A DNA stretch of 64,000 nucleotides. Origin: Gemmataceae bacterium (GTDB lineage: Bacteria > Planctomycetota > Planctomycetia > Gemmatales > Gemmataceae). Each line of letters begins with the position of its first letter. The stretch's first letter is position 1. The stretch covers positions 62,001-126,000 of the forward strand of contig JAHBXO010000001.1 in assembly GCA_019636445.1 (NCBI GenBank), in the 5' to 3' direction. Positions 9,001 through 17,079 of the stretch are shown here, piece after piece. Below the pieces are notes generated by a model, which saw nothing but the letters and a program-made list of their open reading frames with translations, made no database searches and was not told the DNA's origin. A program made the translations under genes and the position numbers.

Positions 9001-10084
9001 CGACGTGGCAGGCGGAGCAGCCGCTGCTGCGGTAGTCGCCGGGGTTGTCGTTGGTGCCGAGGAAGTTCAGGGTTGGGTCGAAGAGGCGGGTCTTGGTGAG
9101 GCCGATGAACACGGGGTCGGTGCGGTTCTGCGTACCAATGCCGCGCTCGCTGAGGCGCGTACGGGGCCGGCCCGGTTCTTCCTTCAATTCGGGAATGCCG
9201 ATGTCGGGGCGGAAACGGCCGCCCGGCTCGAAAATCCGCAGGATGTTGCCCGGCTGGCTATTCTCGAACCGCGGCAGCGGATCCAGGAACGGCAGCACGC
9301 CCTTCTTTTCCATCTCCTCTTCGGACGGCGGCGGCCACGACAGCATCCGCAGCGGCGCGCCGTGCATCGAGTAGGCCTCGCCGTAGCGCGCCTTCTTGAA
9401 CGGCACCGAGCCGTTGTTGTAAAGGGCCGCGCCCCAGAGCATGCAGCCGGTCGTCATGATCTGCTTGCGGTTGACCTGCACTTCCTTCGGGTGGCAGCCC
9501 GACGTGCCGCAGCTGATGTGCGCGACGCGGAAGTCGCCGGGGTTCACGAAGCGGATGTACTCGGGCGATTCGTGGTTGAGCAGCGTGTACGAGCGCACGG
9601 GGTTGGCGGACGACGCCCAGTATTGCGGGAAGCGCGACTTCGGGTGCGCGTCCTCTTTCGTGGTGCAGTTCGCGTTGCCGCCGTGGCAGTCGGTGCAGCC
9701 GAGGCGGACGGTTTCCTTGTAGTGCGGGTCGTGCGCCGTCTGGTGGCAGACGATGCAGCCGGCCGACTTCGCGGACTTCTGCTCTTCGGTCTGCTCCATG
9801 AGCTTCACATCGGCGAGTTCCGGCGGCATCGGGTACGGGTCGGCCGGGTCGGTGGACCACTGCGGATCGCGCGTGTCGCGGACGCCGTCGCCGTGCGGCA
9901 GCAGCTTCTCGCGGGCGGCTTTCTTCTCGGCGCGCTCCTTTTGTTCCGGCGTCATGCCGTTGGTCACGCGCGCCGTGCCGGGCACGCGCGGGTCGACGGC
10001 GTACGACACGACCGCGAAGGCGATGTACGCCAGGGTCGCGTACTTGAGCGTGCGCCGAAACGAAGTCTTCTGGGCCGCTTCCAT
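6050..10084 (-). CDS. Giant multiheme c-type cytochrome with C-terminal LVIVD beta-propeller
   Basis: 1344 residues from the ATG at 10084 (GGAG upstream); the ATG at 10138 has no ribosome site. A membrane/signal helix (ATLAYIAFAVVSYAV, about 15-30) is followed by nine CxxCH heme sites (CIVCH 110, CTDCH 130, then CSACH, CMVCH, two CVDCH, CIACH, CFGCH, CTDCH) and one CX4CH site (CGTSGCH 192-198). The last roughly 270 residues contain LVIVD-type repeats (YAYVSCDAGLVVVNL, CYVVDEEGIKILDI, YAYVSAGKRGMMILDI, FAYVADGEGGLRIVQL), expected to form a propeller. It probably works in extracytoplasmic electron transfer; partner and electron acceptor are unknown. It is a monocistronic unit by spacing. Confidence 0.88.
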   Translation of the reverse strand: MEAAQKTSFRRTLKYATLAYIAFAVVSYAVDPRVPGTARVTNGMTPEQKERAEKKAAREKLLPHGDGVRDTRDPQWSTDPADPYPMPPELADVKLMEQTEEQKSAKSAGCIVCHQTAHDPHYKETVRLGCTDCHGGNANCTTKEDAHPKSRFPQYWASSANPVRSYTLLNHESPEYIRFVNPGDFRVAHISCGTSGCHPKEVQVNRKQIMTTGCMLWGAALYNNGSVPFKKARYGEAYSMHGAPLRMLSWPPPSEEEMEKKGVLPFLDPLPRFENSQPGNILRIFEPGGRFRPDIGIPELKEEPGRPRTRLSERGIGTQNRTDPVFIGLTKTRLFDPTLNFLGTNDNPGDYRSSGCSACHVVYANDRSPVHSGPYAKHGNRGHTANTDPTIPKGEPGHPIEHRFTNAIPTSQCMVCHVHPGTTVMNSYIGYMWHDEDSETDKIYPENQINPTPEQLIRSLNRNPNEIAAKSNLRDYEFTTESASLNSQMTKAQFGDFHSHGWLFSAVYKRDRVGNYRDHFGNIVNSPTSQQLIKATDFATKVTNFHKTKQPTAEVAKKAEEQFDKARAGEPVHLRDIHMEKGMHCVDCHFSQDGHGNNRLHQEVRAATEILCVDCHGTPTQYATLRTSGPASYTSDPDGRGRNLAAMRTPFGKPRFEVEELPGGKKRIFQNSAVEKGVRWEVVQTKDTIDQTHPRYNEKSTLAKTVRFEDGKMVWGDLPEGNEKCAAHTNSNMSCIACHTSWNPSCFGCHLPQRANMKMPILHADGDVTRNYTSYCWQTLRSDIFMLARDGDVTGNKINPSRSSCAVHVSSYNNNRELIYSQQQTISADGYGGTAFSTNVPHTVRGKGWRETKQCTDCHVSKNNDNNAIMGQLLMHGTQFLNHMTRVGWIAAGEEGLFGVTLTEQTEPQAVFGSDLHKVAYPDNYKKLCDDKFILKNAHEHPGRDVGFGLKKPFKTHEVLQVQARGEYLYAACGENGIRVYDIAFIDDKAFAERITTAPVSPVGQKFYAPTKNARYITAPTSVAVDPTRKMNPANKEQPVHLVFGFLYVADAEEGLILVGAGTTIDGNPVNNFLKRAVTFNPNNLLCGAQHVHIIGHYAYVSCDAGLVVVNLDNPLEPKVEKVIGAPFIKKPKAVQTQFRYCYVVDEEGIKILDISDIAKPEPRSLMRMEGLNNIYVARTYAYVSAGKRGMMILDITNAEEPKLDQVFNAGGQMKDVRDIKLGITYNTSFAYVADGEGGLRIVQLSSPQNPGNDGFSPRPNPRLIATYKVPHHGKVLAVGKPLDRDRAVDESGHQIGVFGRVGARPLNAAEQAKMYMKDGQVWKVSDDPKDPIYQDKRKPIAGK

Positions 10085-10590
10085 GAGCCTGCTCCGCGTG
10101 CGTACCGATGCCGAAGGTCTGGCAAGAGCCGTCCTCATACCATCGGCAAATGTGGTGTCAATGGATAAGCGCGGTTTTGAGGGATGTGCCGGCCGGAGGG
10201 AAATGGCAGACTGGGGGAAATGGGAAATTGAGCGGAACCGCAGATTGACCCTGACCCGTCTTGGCCCCGGCAGGGGCCGCGGAGTGTAGCCACAGGTGGA
10301 GCGCAGCGCAACCCGTGGAAATCATGGAACGGAAAACTCGCCCCGGCAGGGGCGAAGGGACCTGTTGAGCGCAAGGTCCCTCGACCCCGGCCGGGGTCGA
10401 ATGGAATGCGATCGTTTCCACGGGTTCCGCTTCGCTCCACCCGTGGCTACCGCCCTTCGCCCCTCCGGGGCGGGCTTGATCGACGGAACCGCCCGGCGCG
10501 AACGCGGGTCCAATCGTGGATCGGCATGACGGCCCTCCGGCGATGAGGACATGATAGCATGAGCGGAATGTCCGTGTCGATTTCGCCACG
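10085..10590. repeat. Non-coding stem-loop cluster, interspersed repeat family B (copy 1)
   Basis: No gene is supported in this gap. Its core, about 10258-10475, has outer inverted arms (GTAGCCACAGGTGGAGCGCA and, reversed, CTTCGCTCCACCCGTGGCTA). These enclose a series of GC hairpins such as GCCCCGGCAGGGGC, GACCCCGGCCGGGGTC and CGCCCCTCCGGGGCG. The same arms with CCACGGGT and the same hairpin style recur at 40155-40334. The flanks hold the probable promoters of the divergent cytochrome gene and the gene at 10591. Confidence 0.75.
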
Positions 10591-11349
10591 ATGAAGGGCG
10601 CGCAGATGTTTCAACAATGTCGGTGGCCGCTCGCCGTCGTTTGCTTGATTGTCACCATGCCCGCGTTCGCGGACTCTCCGGCACCTCGGAGCTCGTACAA
10701 GGAAGTCGCTCCGGGTGGCCAATTCGTCTTCGTCATGATCGCGCCAAGTACCGTCGAGGTCGACGTCCAGCGATGGAACGAAGCGAAGGCGGCCGATATC
10801 CGCGAGATTCGCCGCGTCTACAACCGAAGCGGGATGTATCGCAACGACGGGTCGACTAAGCCACTCTGGACCGTGGACTGGTACGCGCACAGTGTCGATC
10901 TGTTCCCGGACGGCGTCCATTTGATCCGCCACGGCCCCTGGGCGTGGCTCCGAGACGCCAGGACGCCGGACCTCGAGGTGGAAGCGGTGAGTTTCTTCGC
11001 CAATGGTCAATTGTTGCGAACCTATCGCGTCAACGAGTTGATCGACGATCCAAGCCGGGTCCGGAAATCAGTCTCGCATTATCAATGGCAGGAAGACGGA
11101 TTGGTCAGCGGAGAATTCGAATACTCGATCTCGACTCTCGACGGCAATCGATTCGTGTTCGATGTTCGCACTGGAGAGTTGATAACCGCTTCACGGGAGA
11201 ATCGTGTGTCGCGGTGGGGCTGGTGGTTGGCTCTTTGTGCGGTTGCCGTTGTCGCGGTTGTCTGGTCTCTCTGGACGAGTCGATCTCGGTCGCAGGGAAA
11301 AAAGCCGAATTCAGACCAAGGGACCAAGCCGGCTTCCAATAACCCGTAG
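10591..11349 (+). CDS. Exported hypothetical protein with C-terminal membrane anchor
   Basis: 252 residues, function not recognised. The N-terminus is a signal peptide (PLAVVCLIVTMPAFADS). Near the C-terminus one membrane helix (WGWWLALCAVAVVAVVWSLW) is followed by a basic tail (SRSRSQGKK), so the body should face outside the cytoplasm. The body is rich in Trp and acidic/basic pairs without known motifs. ATG codons at 10591 and 10606 are both possible; the second has AAGGG at suitable spacing. Base use is less GC-rich than in neighbours. It is preceded by a repeat cluster. Confidence 0.65.
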   Translation: MKGAQMFQQCRWPLAVVCLIVTMPAFADSPAPRSSYKEVAPGGQFVFVMIAPSTVEVDVQRWNEAKAADIREIRRVYNRSGMYRNDGSTKPLWTVDWYAHSVDLFPDGVHLIRHGPWAWLRDARTPDLEVEAVSFFANGQLLRTYRVNELIDDPSRVRKSVSHYQWQEDGLVSGEFEYSISTLDGNRFVFDVRTGELITASRENRVSRWGWWLALCAVAVVAVVWSLWTSRSRSQGKKPNSDQGTKPASNNP

Positions 11350-11428
11350 CTCTCAACAATAAAATGGCCGCGAGAAATCAATCGTACCACAGTATCTCGC
11401 CGATCGAACTGACCACGGAGCTGGGAAT

Positions 11429-11668
11429 ATGACCGCCGTTCCTCAATTGCCGCTCGCCGAAGTCACGCGCCGCGCCCTGGACGTGCTGGCGCGGGAACTC
11501 GGACCGGCCGACACCGCCCGGTTCGTGATGCAGTTCTCCGGCGGAAACGGAGACTACACGGCCGACCGCGTCGCGTTGTTCGCTGGCCGTACAGTCGCGG
11601 AGTTAGCCGCAGACATTCGGGCCGCGATGTCCGAGACGGTCGGCAAGCCGGATGCGGTCGATTCGTAA
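11429..11668 (+). CDS. Small hypothetical protein
   Basis: 79 residues. The pattern ALDVLARELGPADTARFVMQ, then FSGGNGDYTADRVALF and a short C-terminal helix, resembles a small orphan family common in cyanobacteria and planctomycetes. Some members sit beside toxin-like genes, but no partner toxin is visible here. GGAG lies upstream of the ATG. A strong hairpin with a T-rich tail follows at 11733. Confidence 0.6.
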   Translation: MTAVPQLPLAEVTRRALDVLARELGPADTARFVMQFSGGNGDYTADRVALFAGRTVAELAADIRAAMSETVGKPDAVDS

Positions 11669-11701
11669 GTCCCCCTTGACTGGACATCTACAATGGGCCG
11701 T

Positions 11702-11800
11702 CGCCGGGCACTCCCGGCGAACCTGAAAACACGCACCCTCGGCTCGCGCGACGCCTCCATTGACGGAGACGCGCGCAGGCCGGGGGTGCTTTCGTTTCCC
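11702..11800 (+). terminator. Two hairpins between the 79-residue gene and the AAA+ gene; the second is terminator-like
   Basis: The first hairpin is CGCCGGG/CCCGGCG (11703-11720). The second spans 11733-11789 and pairs GCACCC with GGGTGC, CGG with CCG, GCGCG with CGCGC, and CTCC with GGAG around a small loop. It is followed by CTTTCGTTTCCC. It either ends the upstream transcript or is a leader element of the AAA+ gene, which starts 80 bases later. Confidence 0.55.
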
Positions 11801-11869
11801 CCCGTCGATTCGAACCTCGCCGGAGGAAAACGCGTCCCTCGCCCCGTGAACCACGGAGAAAGCCAACAC

Positions 11870-13423
11870 ATGCCCTTTGCCGCCGTCGATGCGTCGATGT
11901 TCGGACCGTACGCCTGGATCATCGCCGGAGCCGGCGCGATCCTCGGGATCGTTGCGTCCATGTGGTCGAAGATCAAGGGAATCCTCTGGCGGTTCTTCAG
12001 CCTCTTCGTCCAGCGGATCGAGATCCCCACGGAGTCGGCGCACGAGGCCGTCGTCGCGTTCCTGATCGCCAAGTACAAACGGCTGCGCACCTACGACCGC
12101 ATGTACGGCGCGAGCTGGGAATACCAGCGCGACGGCCGCTACGGACTCATCCCGTACGAAGTCTTCGGCAACCGCTCGCTCGTCTTCTGGAACGGCTGGT
12201 TCCCGTTCATCTACACGAACCAGATGGAAGCGAAGGCCGCGAGCAACACCAAGGGCGGCGGCGACACGCCGTCGGGCGTGTCGAAGGTCTATTCGACCAT
12301 CACCTTCTTCCGCGGCACGCTGCCGGTCGAGGAGCTGATCAAGAACGCCTGCCAGGCCCGGAACAACCTCTCGTGGTCCGTCGAGGACGAACAGGCCGCG
12401 AAGAAGAACCGCTTCGCCATCCACTTCATCCCGCAGCGCGGCAGCCACGACGACGACTACAGCAGCAGCTCCGACGGCCTGTCGTGGTACCAGCAAGGCT
12501 CCTACCGCCTGCTCGCGCACTCGCCCGAACAGCTCGGCAAGGCACGCACGCTCAACGGCAAGGCGCTCGACAACCTCATCTTCCCGCAGAAGGTGAAGGA
12601 CCTGATCCGCGAGATCGAACTCTGGCGGAAGTCCAAGGACTGGTACCTCGAGAAAGGCATCCCGTGGAAGCGCGGCTGGATGCTCTACGGCCCGCCGGGC
12701 ACGGGGAAGACGGCGCTCGCCCGCGCGTTCGCCGAAGACCTGAACATGCCGATCTACGTCTACAACCTCGCGGAGATGGGCAACCACGACCTCGTGAAGG
12801 CATGGGCCGAGATGCAGGTGAACGTGCCGTGCATCGCGCTCATCGAGGATATCGACAACGTCTTCCACGGCCGCGAGAACGTGGCGCGCAAGGGCGGCAT
12901 GTTCTCGATGATGATGCCGCAGGAGAAGAAGGACGACGACAACAAGGACGGCAACCGCGGGGGCGGCATGTTCGGCCCGCCGCTGACGTTCGACTGTTTG
13001 CTGAACTGCCTCGACGGCGTGGAGCGCGCGGATGGGATCTTCACCATCGTGACGACGAACGACATCTCGAAGATCGATCCGGCGCTCGGCCAGCCGCGGA
13101 AGCTGCCGGACGGCACGAGCGAGTTCATCAGCACGCGGCCGGGGCGCGTCGATAAAGCCGTGGAGCTGACGTACATGGAGCCATGCGACAAGAAGCGGAT
13201 GGCGAAGCGGATCCTCGGCGCGTTCGAGAAGCCGTACTTGGAGATGCTGGCGTTCGTGGACGAGTATCCGGACCTGCAGGAGACGCCGGCGCAGTTTCAG
13301 GAGCGCTGTGCGCAGATCGCGCTGCGGGCGTTCTGGAAGGACAAGTACGCGGCGGAGGCGAAGCCGAGCGTGCAGGACGTGGCGGAGGAGTTGCTGAAGC
13401 CGTCCTTGAATGGGGTGTATTGA
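11870..13423 (+). CDS. BCS1-like AAA+ ATPase
   Basis: 517 residues from the ATG at 11870 (GGAGAAAG upstream); the frame extends farther but runs through hairpin DNA. An N-terminal membrane helix (YAWIIAGAGAILGIVASMW) and a region like the BCS1 N-terminal domain are followed by the AAA+ core. Walker A is GPPGTGKT at about 274-281, and Walker B is CIALIEDIDNVF. An acidic, Lys-rich insert (PQEKKDDDNKDGNRGGG) sits between Walker B and sensor 1. Mitochondrial BCS1 moves a folded Fe-S protein across a membrane. Bacterial relatives are little studied, so the substrate is unknown. It ends at a strong terminator. Confidence 0.82.
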   Translation: MPFAAVDASMFGPYAWIIAGAGAILGIVASMWSKIKGILWRFFSLFVQRIEIPTESAHEAVVAFLIAKYKRLRTYDRMYGASWEYQRDGRYGLIPYEVFGNRSLVFWNGWFPFIYTNQMEAKAASNTKGGGDTPSGVSKVYSTITFFRGTLPVEELIKNACQARNNLSWSVEDEQAAKKNRFAIHFIPQRGSHDDDYSSSSDGLSWYQQGSYRLLAHSPEQLGKARTLNGKALDNLIFPQKVKDLIREIELWRKSKDWYLEKGIPWKRGWMLYGPPGTGKTALARAFAEDLNMPIYVYNLAEMGNHDLVKAWAEMQVNVPCIALIEDIDNVFHGRENVARKGGMFSMMMPQEKKDDDNKDGNRGGGMFGPPLTFDCLLNCLDGVERADGIFTIVTTNDISKIDPALGQPRKLPDGTSEFISTRPGRVDKAVELTYMEPCDKKRMAKRILGAFEKPYLEMLAFVDEYPDLQETPAQFQERCAQIALRAFWKDKYAAEAKPSVQDVAEELLKPSLNGVY

Positions 13424-13433
13424 GATGCCACTG

Positions 13434-13466
13434 CCCCGCGACGTTCGTCGCGGGGCTTCTTGGTTT
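13434..13466 (+). terminator. Intrinsic terminator after the AAA+ gene
   Basis: The perfect stem CCCCGCGAC/GTCGCGGGG (loop GTTC) is followed by CTTCTTGGTTT. It lies between convergent genes and may serve both. Confidence 0.75.
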
Positions 13467-13481
13467 ATGATCGACCGTCCA

Positions 13482-15011
13482 TCATTTTCGTTTGCGCAGC
13501 ACGACGGGCACGGCGTTGGCGCCCTTGGGCCCCGGGGTGCTGCGGCCGTCGGCCACGATGCGTTCCAGCGCCTCCGTCAGCCGCTTTACGATCATCGGCT
13601 CCTCGGCGTGGAGATTTTTCGTCTCGCCGATGTCGGATTTCAGGTTGAAAAGCTGATCCTTCGGCAGATCGGCGACCCCCTTCGCCCCGGGCCGTGGCGC
13701 GCTCCAGCCGCCGGAGTCGGCGCACAGGCAGAGCTTCCAGTCGCCTTCGCGAATCGCGAACGAACCGTTAATGGAATGGTGCACCACGGCCGAGCGCGCC
13801 GGTTGGGCTTCACCCCTCAACGTCGGCAGGAAGCTCACGCTGTCCTCGCCGGCGGCGTCCGGCACGGGAACCTGCGCGATCGCCGCCGCCGTCTGCAGCA
13901 CATCGGTCAGGCAGACGAGCCGTTCGCTCGTGGTGCCCGGCTTCACGGTCCCCGGCCAGCGCGTCAGGAACGGCACGCGGTGCCCGCCCTCGAAGATGTC
14001 CGCCTTGTTCCCGCGATAGACGTGGTTCGGGTTGTGCCCCTTCTTCGCGAGGTCGGGGAAGTCGGCCTGCGGCGAACAGCCGTTGTCGCTGGTGAAGATG
14101 ACGAGGGTATTGTCGGCGAGTTGGAGTTTCGCCAGCGCGTCCATGAGGGTGCCGACGGCGGCGTCGGTCTGCACGACGAAGTCGCCGTAGGGGCCGATGC
14201 CGGACTTGCCGTCGAACTCCTTCGTCGGGGCGATCGGCGTGTGCGGGGAGGTGAGCGGGACGTACAGGAAGAACGGCTTCGCCGGCTCCTTCGCCCGCCG
14301 TTCGAGGAAGGCGACCGCCTCCTCGGTGCAGCGCGGCAGCACCCCCTCGGCGGTGAAGCCCGGCGCCGCCGGCCCCAGCCGCGTCGTCGCGGGCTTGTCC
14401 GGCCGCATCTTCAAGGAACGATCTTCGCTCGGCTCGGCCGTCAGCTTGTCGTTGCGGATGAACGCGTACGGCACCATGTCCAGCGACGCCGAGATGCCGA
14501 AGTATTCGTCGAACCCGACGGCGTTCGGGCCGTTCTTGATCGGCCGCAGGTACTCGACGTTGAACACCTGTGCCCGCGGCTCGATGTTCAGTTCGGTGAC
14601 GGCCTTGCCGGGCTTCAGTTCCCAGTCCATGCCGAGGTGCCACTTGCCGACGCAGCCGGTGTGGTAGCCGGCCTTCTTGAGGAGGCTGGCGATCGTCTCG
14701 CGGTCCGGCTCGATGAGGCGCGGGCTGAGGCCGCCGAGCACGCCCGATTGCAGCTTCGTCCGCCAGGCGTAGCGCCCGGTCATCAGCCCGTAGCGCGTCG
14801 GCGAGCAGACGGCCGAGGGCGAGTGCGCGTCCGTGAACGTCATTCCCGCCGCCGCGAGCCGGTCCAGGTGCGGTGTCGCGATCTTCCCCTGCGGGTTCAG
14901 GCCGCGCACGTCCCCGACGCCGAGGTCGTCCGCGAGGATCACCACGATGTTCGGCTTGGCCGATGCGCTTGCGGAGAGCGCCAGCAGCAGGGCGAGGGCG
15001 AGGAATCGCAT
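13482..15011 (-). CDS. Exported sulfatase (arylsulfatase A family)
   Basis: 509 residues with a signal peptide (MRFLALALLLALSASASA). The metal-binding start PNIVVILADDLG (D28, D29) is followed by the formylglycine motif C69-S-P-T-R73. Later come HTGCVGKWHLG and FTSDNGCS, all standard for type I sulfatases. It would cleave sulfate esters, probably from sulfated polysaccharides, in the periplasm, after oxidation of C69 by an activating enzyme not seen here. It is last of a minus-strand group with the small membrane protein at 15019 and the DUF1080 protein at 15213. Confidence 0.95.
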   Translation of the reverse strand: MRFLALALLLALSASASAKPNIVVILADDLGVGDVRGLNPQGKIATPHLDRLAAAGMTFTDAHSPSAVCSPTRYGLMTGRYAWRTKLQSGVLGGLSPRLIEPDRETIASLLKKAGYHTGCVGKWHLGMDWELKPGKAVTELNIEPRAQVFNVEYLRPIKNGPNAVGFDEYFGISASLDMVPYAFIRNDKLTAEPSEDRSLKMRPDKPATTRLGPAAPGFTAEGVLPRCTEEAVAFLERRAKEPAKPFFLYVPLTSPHTPIAPTKEFDGKSGIGPYGDFVVQTDAAVGTLMDALAKLQLADNTLVIFTSDNGCSPQADFPDLAKKGHNPNHVYRGNKADIFEGGHRVPFLTRWPGTVKPGTTSERLVCLTDVLQTAAAIAQVPVPDAAGEDSVSFLPTLRGEAQPARSAVVHHSINGSFAIREGDWKLCLCADSGGWSAPRPGAKGVADLPKDQLFNLKSDIGETKNLHAEEPMIVKRLTEALERIVADGRSTPGPKGANAVPVVLRKRK

Positions 15012-15018
15012 GGGGAAC

Positions 15019-15183
15019 TCACGGAATGGGCGACTGCCCGCGCAGGAGGCGGATCAGCACCACAAAGAGAATGAGCACGAGCAACAGGTGGATCAGGTTA
15101 CCGCCGACCGGCACGACCAGCCAGCCGAGCAACCAGAGCACCAGCACGGTGATGGCGACGATTTCCAGGGTTCGATTCGGCAT
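15019..15183 (-). CDS. Small Lmo0937-family membrane protein
   Basis: 54 residues with two membrane segments (EIVAITVLVLWLLGWLVV and LIHLLLVLILFVVLIRLL) separated by a short GGN turn. This is the pattern of the Lmo0937 (DUF5670) family. A strong ribosome site, GGAGG, precedes the ATG at 15183. It sits seven bases before the sulfatase start and 29 bases after the DUF1080 gene, in the same direction. Its function is unknown. Confidence 0.85.
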   Translation of the reverse strand: MPNRTLEIVAITVLVLWLLGWLVVPVGGNLIHLLLVLILFVVLIRLLRGQSPIP

Positions 15184-15212
15184 GGTGCAACCTCCGGTGA
15201 TGTCACACCATT

Positions 15213-15737
15213 CTACTCGGCCTTCATCTGCAGCTTGCGAATCGCGATCGATCCGAACTCGGCACGGATGCGGAAGCTCGTCGGCTCCCCTTTCGTCGCC
15301 ATCGTCTTCACGGCCTTGCCGTCGAGGGTGTAGGTCGCCTTGCCGTCCTTCACGGCGATGACGAGCGTCTGCCACGTGTCGACTTTCAGATCCTTGATGT
15401 TGGCGCTCGAGATGTCGAACTTCATCCCGTGGAGGAAGAGGTCGTTGTTGCACTTCGCGTCGCCCTGGAACTCGAACTGGATCGTGACGGTCTTCGGCAG
15501 CGCCTTCTGCGTCTCGATGTGCACGTCGCCCTTCACCTTCGGGTCGATGACGATCGCGCCGTCGGACACCGTGAATCGCTTGGCGTAGGCTTCGGTCTTG
15601 CCGTCGAGCGATTCGCCGCCTTTGGTCTGCTTCCACCCCGAGAGGTCCTTGCCGTTGAAGAGGGCGGTATGGCCGGCGTCGGGCTGGCAGTCGGCGGCGA
15701 GAGCGGCGAGGGCGAGGAGGACGGCGAGGATTCGCAT
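15213..15737 (-). CDS. Exported DUF1080 (3-keto-disaccharide hydrolase-like) protein
   Basis: 174 residues from the ATG at 15737. A short signal peptide (MRILAVLLALAALAA) precedes the DUF1080 opening ALFNGKDLSGWKQ. The remainder is a concanavalin-like beta sandwich with IQFEFQGDAKCNNDLFLHGM and TWQTLVIAVKDGKATYTLDG. Related DUF1080 proteins bind or cleave glycans, and planctomycetes encode many. It is first in a probable three-gene unit with a small membrane protein and a sulfatase, consistent with glycan breakdown. Confidence 0.85.
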   Translation of the reverse strand: MRILAVLLALAALAADCQPDAGHTALFNGKDLSGWKQTKGGESLDGKTEAYAKRFTVSDGAIVIDPKVKGDVHIETQKALPKTVTIQFEFQGDAKCNNDLFLHGMKFDISSANIKDLKVDTWQTLVIAVKDGKATYTLDGKAVKTMATKGEPTSFRIRAEFGSIAIRKLQMKAE

Positions 15738-15836
15738 GGCAGGCTCGGGAGAGGAAGGGTGTGCGACGATAACGTATTGGGGAATCCGGGGGCGCGCTGG
15801 TAGAATTCCCCCGTGACGACGATAGGAGGGGACGAC

Positions 15837-16445
15837 ATGGCGACGGCCGTGGCCGAAATGACGCCGGGCAAGTTCCGGGCGTCCAACGAAATGATGACGC
15901 TGGAGGAATTCCTCGCGCTGCCGGAGGACGACGACACGGAGCGGATGCTGATTCGCGGTCGACTCTGGGAGCGCCCTCTCATGACGAAACGAAATCGGAC
16001 TCATAGCCGGCTGACGATTCGGATCGGCCACCTTTTGGAGCTATGGCTCGAAAAGCAGCCCCAACCTCGCGGCGAGATCGCGGGGGGCGAAGCGGGCGCG
16101 ATCATCCGACGCTCGCCGGTGGCGACGACCGTCGGCATCGACGTCGCCTATTTCGGACCGGACGTGACTACCAATACCGATACCGGCACCTCGCTCTACG
16201 ACGGCGCGCCGGTCCTCGCCGTCGAGATCCTCTCGCCGCACAACACGACAGAAGAAATGCAGAGCAAAGTCGACGAATACTTGGAATGCGGTTCGAAGCT
16301 CGTGTGGGTCGTCGAGCCGCGAAGACGGACCGTCACGGTCTACCGGCCGGACGCCGAACCGGTGATGTTCAACGTCCGCCAGACCATCGACGGCGAATCG
16401 TCGCTGCCCGGCCTTTCGCTGCCCGTCGCGGAGATGTTCCAGTAA
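15837..16445 (+). CDS. Uma2-family (DUF820) putative PD-(D/E)xK nuclease
   Basis: 202 residues. The ATG at 15837 has AGGAGG seven bases upstream, better than the GTG at 15813. The family pattern is clear: MMTLEEFLALPEDDDTERMLIRG at the start, VGIDVAYFGPD carrying the catalytic Asp, VLAVEILSP carrying the Glu, and the C-terminal block YLECGSKLVWVVEPRRRTVTVY. Uma2 proteins are very numerous in cyanobacteria and planctomycetes; their role is unsettled. It ends three bases before the sigma-factor gene, so the two are probably co-transcribed. Confidence 0.9.
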   Translation: MATAVAEMTPGKFRASNEMMTLEEFLALPEDDDTERMLIRGRLWERPLMTKRNRTHSRLTIRIGHLLELWLEKQPQPRGEIAGGEAGAIIRRSPVATTVGIDVAYFGPDVTTNTDTGTSLYDGAPVLAVEILSPHNTTEEMQSKVDEYLECGSKLVWVVEPRRRTVTVYRPDAEPVMFNVRQTIDGESSLPGLSLPVAEMFQ

Positions 16446-16448
16446 CCC

Positions 16449-17069
16449 ATGTGGCCCACTCCCGAACAAACCGACAAGCTCCTCGCCGACGCGAACCGCA
16501 AGGAAACCGGCGCGGTGGACGCGCTGCTCGGCGAATTCCGCGAACCGCTGCGCCGCATGATCGGTCTGCGGCTCGACCCCGCCCTCGCCAAGCGCGTCGA
16601 CGCCTCCGACATCGTGCAGGACGTGCTGCTCGAAGCCAACCAGCGATTGATGGATTACCTGAAGAAGCCGGACATGCCGTTCCACCTCTGGCTTCGGCAC
16701 CTGGCGCAGGATCGGATCATCGACACGCACCGCCGGCACCGGCTCGCGCAGCGGCGCAGCATCGACAAGGAACAGGCGATCGACAAGCCGGCGTGGGCGG
16801 ATGAATCGTCCGCCTCCTTCGCGCAGATGTTCGTGGACACGGAGCGCACCCCGGCCAGCGAGGCGATTCGGCAGGAGTTGCAGCGCAAGCTCGCCAACGC
16901 CGTGAACGCACTCGAGGACGACGACCGCGAGATCATCCTGATGCGGCACCACGAGCTGTTGTCGAACGGCGAAGTGGCCGCGGCATTGAAGCTGACCGAG
17001 GCGGCCGCGAGCATGCGCTACCTGCGCGCCGTGCGCCGGCTGAAGGCGGCGCTCGTGCCGGAGGAATGA
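16449..17069 (+). CDS. ECF-type RNA polymerase sigma factor (planctomycete type)
   Basis: 206 residues. Region 2 is seen in RVDASDIVQDVLLEANQRL and MPFHLWLRHLAQDRIIDTHRRH. Region 4 is ALEDDDREIILMRHHELLSNGEVAAALKLTEAAASMRYLRAVRRLK. The long basic linker RLAQRRSIDKEQ and the S/A-rich region between them fit planctomycete ECF factors. No anti-sigma gene is adjacent. The start lies three bases after the Uma2 stop codon. Confidence 0.88.
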   Translation: MWPTPEQTDKLLADANRKETGAVDALLGEFREPLRRMIGLRLDPALAKRVDASDIVQDVLLEANQRLMDYLKKPDMPFHLWLRHLAQDRIIDTHRRHRLAQRRSIDKEQAIDKPAWADESSASFAQMFVDTERTPASEAIRQELQRKLANAVNALEDDDREIILMRHHELLSNGEVAAALKLTEAAASMRYLRAVRRLKAALVPEE

Positions 17070-17079
17070 GCCGGCGCGG

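Noticed and set aside
6203..10168. 1321-residue frame on the plus strand opposite the multiheme cytochrome
   Set aside because: It is rich in Val, Arg, Ala, His and Gly as expected for the antisense of GC-rich codons, and it has no domain. The opposite strand carries heme motifs and a propeller.
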